Positions 16,652 to 25,422 of a DNA stretch of 64,000 bases are shown piece after piece (the stretch's first letter is position 1; every line of letters begins with the position of its first letter). The position numbers were made by a program, and so were the translations under genes. The stretch spans positions 1,488,001 through 1,552,000 of the forward strand of contig NZ_CP113097.1 in NCBI RefSeq assembly GCF_026625125.1. Reading direction: 5' to 3'. Origin of the DNA: Pseudomonas putida (lineage in GTDB: Bacteria; Pseudomonadota; Gammaproteobacteria; Pseudomonadales; Pseudomonadaceae). The notes under the pieces are model-generated. The model did not search any database. It was not told where the DNA came from and saw nothing but the letters and a program-made list of their open reading frames with translations.

Positions 16652-17942
16652 GGAAGAACTCCAGCATGGCGTCGCTGTTGACGCGGTAGTTGAGGTTGCC
16701 GCAATGGCCGCCATGGGGGTAAAGGGTCAGGCGATCACCAAACACCTTGCGCAGGAAACCGATATCGCCCGGGCCGAGGATGACATCGTCGGCATTGTGC
16801 ATCACGGCGATTTTCGGGCTGTTGCGCAGGTAGTCCTCCAGCGCGTACAGGCTCACCTGGTTGACCAGTTGCAGGATACTGTTGCCGTCGGTGCGGGCGC
16901 GCCACATCGGGATCACCTGCTCAGTCATGTAGCAGTCGAAGTCGCACTGCAGGGCACGCTTGAAGAACGGCGTAAGGCTGCTGCCTTCGGTGATCGGGTA
17001 CTTCGGCGGGATGATCAGGCCGCGCCGGTTGATCAGGTCCGAAGTGAAGGCGATATCGGCCGCCGAGAAGCGGAACGAGGTGCCGATCAGCATCGCCATC
17101 TGTTCGTTGGACAGGTGCTGACGCGACTGCTGGAAGTCATACAGCAGGGCTTCGTTGAGGTCGATGTAGCCCTTGTCCTGGAAATAGCGGGTGAGCTTTT
17201 CCAGCATCAGCTCATAGAACGTGGTGCTGCGGTCGATGCCTTTGACCTGGGTCTGCACCAGTTTGTCGAGGTTGTTGATCGAGGTGTACAGGTTGACCGG
17301 CGGGTTGAGCAGCAGCACACGCTTGAAGTTGAAGCTGCGACGGGTTTCATCCAGGTGGCTGACGAACGCTGCGTCCAGCGCGCCCAGGCTGTAACCGGTG
17401 AGGTAGTACTCGCTGATCGGCAGGCGCGGGTGCTGGGCACGTACGGCTTGCATCACCCGGTACATGTCTTCGGCGTCTTCCCGGCTGATGCCCGGGGTGG
17501 CGAAGCGCGAGGCGGCGCTCATGAAGTCGTAGCTGGTCGGCGACGACAGCTGAACCACGTGGTAACCGGCCTGATAGAACAGTTTTTTCAGGTATTCGTT
17601 GATGGTGCTCGAATACGGCGCGCCGGTGCCGGCGATGATGAAGATTAGCGGCGCTTCATGGTCCTGGCGAGCCAGCCGGTACTTGAGCTTTTTCACTGCC
17701 CAGAAGTTGTCTGGCAGGGTGAACTCACGCTCCGGGCGCAAATTCAGGCTGTAGTCGCTCTGGTCGATTTCGTCGTCGCTGGGCAGCGTTGGTCGCTGAT
17801 CGGGCGGCGTCGTGGCGATCGTCGCCTCGAACGGGTTGGTCAAGGGGAAGCCGTAGGTCGCGGCGTCGATGTCGCGCGCAGAAGCGGCCACAGCCATGAG
17901 CAGGCCGCCAAGAAGGGCGGCTAGGCGCCAATATCGAAGCAT
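16644..17942 (-). CDS. periplasmic alpha/beta-hydrolase (serine esterase/lipase-like)
   Basis: A 432-residue protein. The start ATG at 17940-17942 has GGGGGA four bases upstream; a frame opening nine codons earlier lacks such a site. A signal peptide is visible (MLRYWRLAALLGGLLMAVAASARD). The nucleophile elbow GYSLGALDAAF (G-x-S-x-G) and the oxyanion-like IIAGTGAPYSS fit a serine hydrolase fold; candidate His is in the HGGHCG stretch near the C-terminus. The 3' end overlaps the MlaA-like gene, suggesting a lipid-related substrate. Confidence 0.82.
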   Translation of the reverse strand: MLRYWRLAALLGGLLMAVAASARDIDAATYGFPLTNPFEATIATTPPDQRPTLPSDDEIDQSDYSLNLRPEREFTLPDNFWAVKKLKYRLARQDHEAPLIFIIAGTGAPYSSTINEYLKKLFYQAGYHVVQLSSPTSYDFMSAASRFATPGISREDAEDMYRVMQAVRAQHPRLPISEYYLTGYSLGALDAAFVSHLDETRRSFNFKRVLLLNPPVNLYTSINNLDKLVQTQVKGIDRSTTFYELMLEKLTRYFQDKGYIDLNEALLYDFQQSRQHLSNEQMAMLIGTSFRFSAADIAFTSDLINRRGLIIPPKYPITEGSSLTPFFKRALQCDFDCYMTEQVIPMWRARTDGNSILQLVNQVSLYALEDYLRNSPKIAVMHNADDVILGPGDIGFLRKVFGDRLTLYPHGGHCGNLNYRVNSDAMLEFFRG

Positions 17943-18137
17943 GTAATCCCCCAGAAAGAACGCGAGCAAGGTACTGCGCTACGCAGGCTAGGACCACAAG
18001 TGCCTTGGCAAAGTTGCCAAGTGCGGTGGCCTTTGGTGTGCTTGTTATCTGCAACATAGCTGCAGGAGTGTGATTTTGCCTTACAACCGGCCTTGGGCGA
18101 TCATGCACCGTTTCGATTACTGCTATTGGAGAACAGG

Positions 18138-18506
18138 ATGTCTCGTACCTTGCCGGCTGCGCTGCTGTTGCTGTTTCTCGCCTTGTGGCTGGCTGCCAGT
18201 TACGGCGTGCGTTACGGGTTGATGGAGGATGCGCAGTGGGTCGGCCTTTGCGCCGTGCCCGGTGAACACTGGCAGTGCCAGGTGCGCTCGGTGCTGGGGT
18301 TGGGGATTCACTTTCAGGTGATGGCCTGGGCCGGGCTTGGGCTGGCGTTGCTGGCGCAGGTGGTTGGCGGGCGCAACGGTTGGTGGCTGGCGTTGCTGGC
18401 GCTGGTGTTCGGCATCCCGGCGCTGGTGCTGTATACCGCCAGCATTGCGGTGTTTGCCGTGGTGCTGGCGGGGTTACGGCTGGTCCGGCAAGCGCGGCGC
18501 GGCTGA
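18138..18506 (+). CDS. small integral membrane protein, unknown function
   Basis: A 122-residue protein. The start ATG at 18138 has TTGGAGAACAGG upstream. Three to four hydrophobic helices (about residues 5-22, 55-75, 78-98 and 95-115) and two cysteines in a periplasmic-looking loop (GLCAVPGEHWQCQ) are visible. I do not recognise a named family. It is divergent from the hydrolase/MlaA operon. Confidence 0.75.
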   Translation: MSRTLPAALLLLFLALWLAASYGVRYGLMEDAQWVGLCAVPGEHWQCQVRSVLGLGIHFQVMAWAGLGLALLAQVVGGRNGWWLALLALVFGIPALVLYTASIAVFAVVLAGLRLVRQARRG

Positions 18507-18554
18507 CTGCAATTGCTGTGTTGGCAACTGTTTTACCGGTTGGTCGGTCGTAGG

Positions 18555-18752
18555 CAGGCCCGGCCTCATCGCCGGCAAGCCGGCTCCCACAGGGGTGGAG
18601 GTGCCCTCAGGAAGTTCGGCACCAACCCAAGGTCTTTGGGGCAGTCCAAAAGGAGTGGAGGTGCGGCGCTGCGGGCATTCGCGCAACTGTCTTGCTCAAC
18701 GTCTAAAAGCTGGCACGATCCCTTGTGGGAGCCGGCTTGCCGGCGATGGAGG
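18555..18752. repeat. two REP elements flanking about 130 bp
   Basis: Inverted REP palindromes at about 18567-18592 and 18725-18750. They lie in the 256-bp gap at the 3' ends of the convergent small membrane gene and the GH17-like gene. No gene is evident between them. Confidence 0.8.
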
Positions 18753-18762
18753 CGCCTCGGTA

Positions 18763-20340
18763 TCACGCCTTGCTCACGCGCAAACTCCGCCACAACGCCG
18801 CAGTCATCAGCACACTGACCACCGCCCAACCCCAGGCCTGCTGATTCTCCAGCCCTTCCCGGTACAGCTGAGGCATCACCCCGGCCCCGACGATGAATGC
18901 CAGCAGCGCCACCTCTGCCCGTGCCGCCACCACCGGGCGCAGCAGGTAAACCACAGCTGGCAACGCCAGCGCCGCCGTGGGGAAACTGCGATAACGCGGG
19001 TCGAACACCATCGCCAGCATGCTCACTGCCGCCGCAAAGCCCGCCGCCAGCAATAGCCACCCTGCGCGCGCCTCGAACCAGGCGAACCAACGTTCCCGCC
19101 AGCCAGCCCGGCGCGCCAGCGCCAGCACCGCATGGGCCAGCACCAGCAGGTTCAGCCCCGCCAGCAACGCCGCCCACAGCCATTCCCCGGCAAACCGTGC
19201 GTGGGTGCGCATCAACTCGCCCCACAGCCCCAGGCAGCCAGCCCCAAACGCCGCCAGCAAGGGCAACAGCAAAGCCCCGGTCGCGGTGCCGGGGCGCCCG
19301 GCGAACAGCAGCATCGTTGCCATCAACACCACGCTTGCCAGCAACCATTGCGGCCAGTGGTGCAGGTTGCTCACCGGACCCTCGAGTACCCCTTTGTCCT
19401 GCCGGTCGGCATCGTACAGCCCCCAGTAGCCGCCCACCGCGCCTTCACTGGCGCGCTTCCACGGCTGGTCGAAGGCTTCGATCAGGTTGTAGTGCCAGCC
19501 ATTGGCCTCGGCCATGGCGACGAAACCGCGGATGAAGCGTGCCTCGTTGGCCCGGCTGGGCACGGCCGTCTCGCGCTGGCGGCCTTCGCTGGGCCAGCCG
19601 GTTTCGCCGATGAAGATATCCTTGGGCGCAAAGCGCGTACCGAACACCCGACGCACATCGGCGACATGCGCCAGGGCATCTTCGATACCACGCGGGTCGT
19701 CCTCCCAGTAGGGCAACAGGTGAATCGTCAAAAAGTCCACCGCTGGCGCCACCTGCGGGTGCTGCAGCCAGAATTCCCAAACATCGGCGTAAGTCACCGG
19801 TACCTTGACCTGGCGCTTCACGTTGCCGATCAGCGCGGCCAGGCGCTCGCCGGTCACTTCCTTGCGCAGCAACGCCTCGTTGCCCACGATCACCGCACTG
19901 ACCACATCCGGGTTGGCGTTGGCGGCGGCAATCAGCAGATCCACTTCCTTGTCGGTATCCACCGGGTTGCCATTGACCCAGGCCCCGAGCATCACCTTCA
20001 GGCCATGCTTGCGCGCCAGTGCCGGGATCGCTTCCAGTCCGGTCATGGAATAGGTGCGGATGCACTGAAATCGTTCAGCCAGCAGCGCCAGGTCAGCGTC
20101 CATGCGCGCCGGGCGCAAGCGAAAAGGCTGGTCGAATGGCGACTGGTCCTTGTCGAACGGCGTGTAGGAGGCGCACTGCAATTTGTGCGTGGGGCTGGCC
20201 GCGTCCGGTAGCAGGATCGGCTTGCCGAGCGTGTACCAGAGCGCCCCAAGCCCTGAGAGGGCAAGCAGGCAGGCGAACAGGTACAGCGGGAGCAGCAGGC
20301 GGGCAGGGCTGGGCATCAGGCGGTCCATCGTCAGGCGCAA
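18763..20340 (-). CDS. GH17-like beta-glucan synthesis/remodelling membrane enzyme
   Basis: A 525-residue protein with one N-terminal helix (about residues 14-38), a GH17-type barrel (about 50-310) and about seven C-terminal membrane helices. Both GH17 acids are visible: the acid/base in VGNEALL and the nucleophile in IGETGWPS. Similar proteins are annotated as beta-(1,6)-glucan synthases and linked to periplasmic glucans. In-frame ATGs at 20328 and 20316 are alternative starts. It probably faces the periplasm and acts as a transglycosylase rather than a simple hydrolase; this is an inference from membrane fusion. Confidence 0.85.
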   Translation of the reverse strand: MRLTMDRLMPSPARLLLPLYLFACLLALSGLGALWYTLGKPILLPDAASPTHKLQCASYTPFDKDQSPFDQPFRLRPARMDADLALLAERFQCIRTYSMTGLEAIPALARKHGLKVMLGAWVNGNPVDTDKEVDLLIAAANANPDVVSAVIVGNEALLRKEVTGERLAALIGNVKRQVKVPVTYADVWEFWLQHPQVAPAVDFLTIHLLPYWEDDPRGIEDALAHVADVRRVFGTRFAPKDIFIGETGWPSEGRQRETAVPSRANEARFIRGFVAMAEANGWHYNLIEAFDQPWKRASEGAVGGYWGLYDADRQDKGVLEGPVSNLHHWPQWLLASVVLMATMLLFAGRPGTATGALLLPLLAAFGAGCLGLWGELMRTHARFAGEWLWAALLAGLNLLVLAHAVLALARRAGWRERWFAWFEARAGWLLLAAGFAAAVSMLAMVFDPRYRSFPTAALALPAVVYLLRPVVAARAEVALLAFIVGAGVMPQLYREGLENQQAWGWAVVSVLMTAALWRSLRVSKA

Positions 20341-20525
20341 AGCGTTAGATAGTAGCCCGGCGCCAAACCTTTGGCATGCAAGGATCGCGCAGAATGGCGC
20401 AGGCAGATGCCGCTAATGGCACAGTGCTGTCGCAAAGGGTTCGGGTGCAGGTCGCAGCTGGAGCAGGTTGGGCAGCGTTGCAGGACCATGATGCAATCTC
20501 CGAGACCTGACGAGGGGATGCTTTG

Positions 20526-21386
20526 ATGGCAACTTTGAAAAAAATGCGACGACTCCTGGGGGCGGGCACCGCCCTGGTATTGGCCATGAGCGGTGCACAG
20601 GCCATGGCCAAAGAAGTGAGCATCGGTTACGTGGATGGCTGGGCCGACAGCGTGGCGACCACCAACGTGGCCGCCGAAGTGATCAAGCAGAAGCTCGGCT
20701 ACGACGTGAAGCTGCAGGCCGTGGCCACCGGCATCATGTGGCAGGGTGTGGCCACCGGCAAACTCGACGCCATGCTCTCGGCCTGGCTGCCGGTAACCCA
20801 TGGTGAGTACTGGACCAAGAACAAGGACAACGTGGTCGATTACGGCGCCAACTTCAAGGATGCCAAGATCGGCCTGATCGTGCCGGAGTACGTCAAGGCC
20901 AACAGCATCACCGACCTCAAGACCGATGAAAGCTTCAAGCAGAAGATCGTCGGCATCGACGCAGGCTCCGGGGTAATGCTCAAGACCGACCAGGCCATCA
21001 AGGACTACGACCTTACCGGCTACAAGCTGCAGGCAAGCTCCGGCGCGGCGATGACCGCAGAACTGGGCCGTGCCTACGCCAAGAAGCAGTCCATCGCCGT
21101 GACCGGCTGGGTGCCGCACTGGATGTTCGCCAAATGGAAGCTGAAGTTCCTTGAAGACCCCAAAGGCGTCTATGGCGCGGCCGAGACGGTCAACAGCATC
21201 GGCAGCAAAGAGTTGGCGACCAAAGCGCCGGAAGTGGCCGAGTTCCTGAAGAAGTTCAGCTGGAAGTCCAAGGATGAGATTGGCGAGGTGATGCTGGCGA
21301 TTCAGGAAGGCGCCAAGCCTGAAGCTGCGGCGAAAGATTGGGTAGCCAAGCACCCGGATCGTGTCCAGGAGTGGACGGGCAAATAA
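20526..21386 (+). CDS. betX: betaine/choline-type ABC transporter substrate-binding protein
   Basis: A 285-residue OpuAC/ProX-type periplasmic binding protein. A signal peptide ends near AQAMA-KE (residue 27). Trp/Tyr-containing motifs expected for a quaternary-ammonium cage are present (YVDGWADSV; GIMWQGVATGKLDA; SAWLPVTHGEYW; VTGWVPHWMFAKW). No permease or ATPase accompanies it, as for the orphan binding proteins CaiX and BetX that share the CbcWV core in pseudomonads. Position before DUF485 and actP matches betX (PA3236) of P. aeruginosa. The ATG at 20526 was preferred to TTG at 20523. Confidence 0.88.
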   Translation: MATLKKMRRLLGAGTALVLAMSGAQAMAKEVSIGYVDGWADSVATTNVAAEVIKQKLGYDVKLQAVATGIMWQGVATGKLDAMLSAWLPVTHGEYWTKNKDNVVDYGANFKDAKIGLIVPEYVKANSITDLKTDESFKQKIVGIDAGSGVMLKTDQAIKDYDLTGYKLQASSGAAMTAELGRAYAKKQSIAVTGWVPHWMFAKWKLKFLEDPKGVYGAAETVNSIGSKELATKAPEVAEFLKKFSWKSKDEIGEVMLAIQEGAKPEAAAKDWVAKHPDRVQEWTGK

Positions 21387-21415
21387 CCGATCAGATTCTC
21401 CAGAACGGGGCCACA

Positions 21416-21440
21416 CAGTGGCCCCGCTTTGTTACTGATT
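21416..21440 (+). terminator. intrinsic terminator after betX
   Basis: Perfect 9-bp stem CGGGGCCAC / GTGGCCCCG with a 3-nt loop, followed by CTTTGTT. It lies 29 nt after the betX stop. Confidence 0.8.
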
Positions 21441-21550
21441 CTGCAAAACACCCTTGCATCTAAGACTAAGGTCGTCTGGTTGGCGTTCAAAGGCAGCATA
21501 AAGTGACGGTGTGGGTTCCATCCCCTATCTGTGCTGCTAGGACAAAAACA

Positions 21551-21862
21551 ATGAACGACAGCATTTACCTCTCGATACAAAACAGCCCCCGTTTCAAGGA
21601 GCTGGTCACCAAGCGCGAACGGTTCGCCTGGGTTCTCTCGGCGATCATGCTCGGCCTGTACTGCGCCTTCATCCTCCTGATCGCCTACGGTCCTCATCTG
21701 CTGGGCGCCAAGCTCAGCCCTGAGTCGTCGATTACCTGGGGCATCCCCCTGGGCGTCGGCCTGATCGTTTCGGCATTCGTCCTGACCGCCATCTACGTGC
21801 GCCGCGCCAACGGCGAATTCGATGAGCTGAACAAGGCCATCCTCAAGGAGGCGCAACAATGA
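21551..21862 (+). CDS. DUF485 membrane protein partner of ActP
   Basis: A 103-residue YjcH/DUF485 protein with two membrane helices (about residues 25-48 and 63-83) and an acidic/Lys-rich C-terminus. ATG at 21551; its TGA overlaps the actP ATG (ATGA, 21859-21862), so translation is coupled. DUF485 genes nearly always precede acetate/solute symporter genes and probably encode a small accessory subunit. Confidence 0.92.
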   Translation: MNDSIYLSIQNSPRFKELVTKRERFAWVLSAIMLGLYCAFILLIAYGPHLLGAKLSPESSITWGIPLGVGLIVSAFVLTAIYVRRANGEFDELNKAILKEAQQ

Positions 21863-23523
21863 TTCGCCACACCAAAGCCTTGGCCGTACTGGCCTGCGGC
21901 GTTTTCGCACCCGCCGTGTGGGCAGCCGATGCCCTGACCGGCGAGGTGCAGAAACAGCCGCTGAACGTTGCAGCGATCGCCATGTTCGTGGCCTTCGTCG
22001 CCTTTACCTTGGGCATCACCTACTGGGCCTCCAAGCGTAACAAGTCGGCAGCCGACTACTACGCTGCCGGCGGCAAGATCACCGGCTTTCAGAACGGTCT
22101 GGCGATTGCCGGCGACTACATGTCGGCAGCGTCGTTCCTGGGTATTTCCGCGCTGGTGTTCACCTCCGGCTACGACGGCCTGATCTACTCGATCGGCTTC
22201 CTGGTCGGCTGGCCGATCATTCTGTTCCTGATCGCCGAGCGCCTGCGCAACCTGGGCAAATACACCTTTGCCGACGTAGCCTCCTACCGCCTGGGGCAAA
22301 AGGAAATCCGTACCCTGTCGGCCTCCGGTTCACTGGTGGTGGTGGCCTTCTACCTGATCGCGCAGATGGTCGGCGCCGGCAAGCTGATCGAGCTGCTGTT
22401 CGGCCTGGACTACCATGTCGCGGTGATCCTGGTGGGCATCCTGATGTGCCTGTACGTACTGTTCGGCGGCATGCTGGCCACCACCTGGGTACAGATCATC
22501 AAGGCCGTACTGCTGCTGTCCGGTGCCAGCTTCATGGCACTGATGGTGATGAAGCACGTGGGCTTCGACTTCAACACCCTGTTCTCCGAAGCGATCAAGG
22601 TGCACAGCAAGGGTGAGGCGATCATGAGCCCGGGCGGCCTGGTCAAGGACCCGATCTCGGCGTTCTCGTTGGGCCTGGCGCTGATGTTCGGTACTGCCGG
22701 CCTGCCGCATATCCTGATGCGCTTCTTCACCGTCAGTGACGCCAAGGAAGCCCGCAAGAGCGTGCTGTACGCCACCGGCTTCATCGGCTACTTCTACATC
22801 CTGACCTTCATCATCGGCTTTGGCGCGATCCTGCTGGTCAGCACCAACCCGGACTTCAAGGACGCCGCCGGCGCCCTGCTGGGCGGCAACAACATGGCGG
22901 CGGTGCACCTGGCCGATGCCGTGGGTGGCAGCATCTTCCTGGGCTTCATCTCGGCGGTAGCGTTCGCCACCATCCTGGCGGTGGTTGCCGGCCTGACCCT
23001 GGCCGGTGCCTCGGCGGTGTCCCATGACCTGTACGCCAGCGTGTGGCGCAAGGGCAAGGCCAACGACAAGGACGAGATCCGTGTGTCGAAGATCACCACC
23101 ATCGCCCTTGGCGTGCTGGCGATCGGCCTGGGCATTCTGTTCGAGAAGCAGAACATCGCCTTCATGGTCGGCCTGGCGTTCTCCATTGCCGCCAGCTGCA
23201 ACTTCCCTGTCCTGCTGCTTTCGATGTACTGGAAAAAGCTGACCACCCGCGGCGCCATGATCGGCGGCTGGCTGGGCCTGGTGAGTGCAGTGACGCTGAT
23301 GATCCTTGGCCCGACCATCTGGGTGCAGATCCTCGGCCACGAGAAGCCTATCTACCCGTACGAGTACCCGGCGCTGTTCTCGATGCTGATTGCCTTCGTC
23401 GGTATCTGGTTCTTCTCGGTCACCGACAAGTCCAAGGCAGCTGAAAGCGAACGTGCACTGTTCTTCCCGCAGTTCGTCCGCTCGCAGACTGGCCTGGGGG
23501 CTTCGGGCGCCGTGTCGCACTGA
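21859..23523 (+). CDS. actP: cation/acetate symporter
   Basis: A 554-residue sodium:solute symporter (SSS family). An N-terminal signal-like helix ([24 protein letters not shown]) precedes the usual multi-helix core. The signature [29 protein letters not shown] region (about residues 66-95) is well conserved. It should import acetate and other short monocarboxylates with Na+ or H+. It is coupled to the DUF485 gene upstream and followed by a strong terminator. Confidence 0.94.
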   Translation: MIRHTKALAVLACGVFAPAVWAADALTGEVQKQPLNVAAIAMFVAFVAFTLGITYWASKRNKSAADYYAAGGKITGFQNGLAIAGDYMSAASFLGISALVFTSGYDGLIYSIGFLVGWPIILFLIAERLRNLGKYTFADVASYRLGQKEIRTLSASGSLVVVAFYLIAQMVGAGKLIELLFGLDYHVAVILVGILMCLYVLFGGMLATTWVQIIKAVLLLSGASFMALMVMKHVGFDFNTLFSEAIKVHSKGEAIMSPGGLVKDPISAFSLGLALMFGTAGLPHILMRFFTVSDAKEARKSVLYATGFIGYFYILTFIIGFGAILLVSTNPDFKDAAGALLGGNNMAAVHLADAVGGSIFLGFISAVAFATILAVVAGLTLAGASAVSHDLYASVWRKGKANDKDEIRVSKITTIALGVLAIGLGILFEKQNIAFMVGLAFSIAASCNFPVLLLSMYWKKLTTRGAMIGGWLGLVSAVTLMILGPTIWVQILGHEKPIYPYEYPALFSMLIAFVGIWFFSVTDKSKAAESERALFFPQFVRSQTGLGASGAVSH

Positions 23524-23536
23524 TTGACGCCCAATG

Positions 23537-23575
23537 AAAAACCGCGCTGCGGCTGATGCCGTAGCGCGGTTTTTT
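23537..23575 (+). terminator. intrinsic terminator after actP
   Basis: 17-bp stem (AAAAACCGCGCTGCGGC with one G-U pair) around a short TGAT loop, ending in a run of six T. It lies 13 nt after the actP stop. Confidence 0.9.
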
Positions 23576-23596
23576 GCATTGCAGCGCCTGACAGCG

Positions 23597-23749
23597 CTAG
23601 ATCATCCCAAGCAACAACAACACCAGCAGTATCACCAGCACCACGCCAATGATGCCGGACGGGCCATAGCCCCAGCTGCGCGAGTGCGGGAAGACCGGTA
23701 AGCCACCAATCAACAGCAGGATGAGGATGATGATGAGGATCGTGGTCAT
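23597..23749 (-). CDS. DUF3309 small membrane protein
   Basis: A 50-residue protein MTTILIIILILLLIGGLPVF at the N-terminus, then PHSRSWGYGPSG and a second hydrophobic helix. This is the standard DUF3309 pattern (two helices around a W-G-Y-G-P-S-G turn). GGACTC precedes the ATG at 23747-23749. Function unknown; related genes are common, often stress-related, in proteobacteria. Confidence 0.85.
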   Translation of the reverse strand: MTTILIIILILLLIGGLPVFPHSRSWGYGPSGIIGVVLVILLVLLLLGMI

Positions 23750-23954
23750 GACGGAGTCCTTGCGTGGTTAGGGGTCAAGGGCCTCGAATAGCTGGCCTCT
23801 TGTTAATTCGGACCGGCGCCGCTTGGCAAAGATTCCATTTGCTTGGCACGACCGTAGGGTCATGCCCACCCATTCACTACCCTGATGGACCCTCCCTGAC
23901 GGCAACGCCTTGATTAGACTGGGCTCATCACCCATCAGTACAAGGCCTGCCACC

Positions 23955-24770
23955 ATGCACAAACGCATCATGATCACTGGCGCCGGTTCCGGCCTCGGCC
24001 GCGAGATTGCCCTGCGCTGGGCGCGCGAGGGCTGGCGCCTGGCGCTGGCCGATGTCAACGAGCCAGGGCTGCGCGACACCCTTGAGCAGGTGCGGGGTGC
24101 CGGTGGCGAGGGTTTCATCCAGCGCTGCGACGTGCGCGACTACAGCCAGCTGACCGCCCTGGCCCAGGCCTGCGAAGAGAAGTTCGACGGTATCGACGTG
24201 ATCGTCAACAACGCCGGTGTAGCGTCGGGCGGCTTCTTCGCCGAGCTGTCGCTGGAAGACTGGGACTGGCAGATCGCGGTCAACCTGATGGGCGTGGTCA
24301 AGGGCTGTAAGGCCTTCCTGCCACTGCTTGAGCGCAGCAAGGGGCGCATCATCAATGTGGCGTCGATGGCGGCCCTGATGCAGGGGCCGGGCATGAGCAA
24401 CTACAACGTTGCCAAGGCAGGTGTGCTGGCGCTGTCGGAGAGCCTGCTGGTAGAGCTGCGCCAGTTGGAAGTGGCGGTGCACGTGGTGTGCCCGTCGTTC
24501 TTCCAGACCAACCTGCTGGACTCCTTCCGTGGCCCGAACCCGGCCATGAAGGCCCAAGTGGGCAAACTGCTGGAGGGCTCGCCGATCAGTGCAGCGGACA
24601 TTGCCGACTACATCCACCAGCAGGTCGAGGCCGGTGAATTCCTGATCCTGCCCCACGAGGCCGGGCGCCAGGCCTGGCAGCTCAAGCAGCAGGCGCCGCA
24701 GCGGCTGTATGACGAGATGGCAGAGATGGCGGTGAAAATGCGTAGCAAGGCCCAAGCGCGCGGATTGTAG
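23955..24770 (+). CDS. short-chain dehydrogenase/reductase (SDR)
   Basis: A 271-residue classical SDR. The cofactor motif TGAGSGLG is near residues 8-15, NNAG near 90, and the catalytic Tyr-Lys pair is in YNVAK near 154-158, after the Ser-containing INVASMA. The start ATG at 23955 was chosen; the longer frame from 23910 adds a non-conserved leader. NAD(P)H-dependent oxidoreduction is expected; the substrate is unknown. It is monocistronic. Confidence 0.88.
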   Translation: MHKRIMITGAGSGLGREIALRWAREGWRLALADVNEPGLRDTLEQVRGAGGEGFIQRCDVRDYSQLTALAQACEEKFDGIDVIVNNAGVASGGFFAELSLEDWDWQIAVNLMGVVKGCKAFLPLLERSKGRIINVASMAALMQGPGMSNYNVAKAGVLALSESLLVELRQLEVAVHVVCPSFFQTNLLDSFRGPNPAMKAQVGKLLEGSPISAADIADYIHQQVEAGEFLILPHEAGRQAWQLKQQAPQRLYDEMAEMAVKMRSKAQARGL

Positions 24771-24857
24771 TACCGTCTGTAGGGCGAATTACCAGCCAGT
24801 GTAGGCTTGCTCTGAATTGCTCCCGGGGCGTTGAGTCAGCGGATTTCCCCATGCAAT

Positions 24858-24883
24858 CTCCGGTTTTTCCTGTTGCCGGAGGG
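24858..24883 (+). promoter_or_regulatory. leader hairpin sequestering the rsmI Shine-Dalgarno
   Basis: CTCCGG (24858-24863) can pair with CCGGAG (24876-24881), enclosing the Shine-Dalgarno GGAGGG. Two GGA triplets, one here and one in CCGGAAC at 24884-24890, are potential CsrA/Rsm contact sites just before the ATG at 24891. Confidence 0.4.
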
Positions 24884-24890
24884 CCGGAAC

Positions 24891-25079
24891 ATGTTGGTCA
24901 TTGGACGTGAAGTCGGCGAAGTCATCAACATTGGTGACGACATTCAGATCAAGGTGGTGGAAACACGCAATGGCATGGTGCGTTTTGGCGTGAGCGCGCC
25001 GCGTGAAGTGTCGGTGCACCGGGCAGAGGTGTACAAGCGGATAAAGGCGGGGGAGAAGCGCAAGGGCAAATCGGCTTGA
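24891..25079 (+). CDS. rsmI: CsrA/RsmA-family post-transcriptional regulator RsmI
   Basis: A 62-residue CsrA-fold protein (MLVIGREVGEVINIGDDIQI at the start). The RNA-binding Arg in VSVHRAEVY is retained, and the C-terminus is Lys/Gly-rich (KRKGKSA). It is divergent from typical RsmA (for example IGREVGEVINIGDDI rather than LTRRVGETLMVGDEV), which fits the RsmI paralogue of P. putida (PP_1746). It should bind GGA motifs in mRNA leaders and repress translation. The ATG at 24891 has GGAGGG at a good distance. Confidence 0.9.
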   Translation: MLVIGREVGEVINIGDDIQIKVVETRNGMVRFGVSAPREVSVHRAEVYKRIKAGEKRKGKSA

Positions 25080-25089
25080 TGTCGACGTT

Positions 25090-25128
25090 ACCCACCGCTT
25101 CGCGGGCGAGTGCCGCGAAGCGGTGGGT
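25090..25128. terminator. perfect hairpin between convergent rsmI and YheU genes
   Basis: A 16-bp perfect inverted repeat (ACCCACCGCTTCGCGG and its complement) with a 7-nt loop. It lies between two convergent stop codons, so it may work as a bidirectional terminator, although neither side has a long T run. Confidence 0.7.
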
Positions 25129-25133
25129 ATCGA

Positions 25134-25361
25134 TCAGTCGAGCAGTTCGCGCGGCACATCGTGCTTGGCCAGCAGCTGGCACTGCTGGCTTTCCGGGTCG
25201 AACAGGATGAACGCCTGGCCCTTGGCCAGCGCCTGGCGCACCCGCAGCACACGGGTTTCCAGTGGCGTGTCGTCGCCATTGTCGGTGCCGTCGCGGGTGA
25301 CGAAGTCCTCGATCAGGCGCGTCAGGGTTTCGGCTTGCAGGTGTTCGTAGGGGATCAGCAT
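25134..25361 (-). CDS. YheU/UPF0270 family protein
   Basis: A 75-residue protein. The N-terminus MLIPYEHLQAETLTRLIEDF and the TRDGTD segment match the YheU/UPF0270 family, which is of unknown function. ATG at 25359-25361 was chosen because family members begin M(L/I)IP; three extra codons are possible upstream. It is convergent with rsmI. Confidence 0.9.
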   Translation of the reverse strand: MLIPYEHLQAETLTRLIEDFVTRDGTDNGDDTPLETRVLRVRQALAKGQAFILFDPESQQCQLLAKHDVPRELLD

Positions 25362-25422
25362 GGGCGGCAATCAGCTTGGTAACGGAATGCGCCCATGCTA
25401 CGCCAAACCGGGCCGCTGCGGC

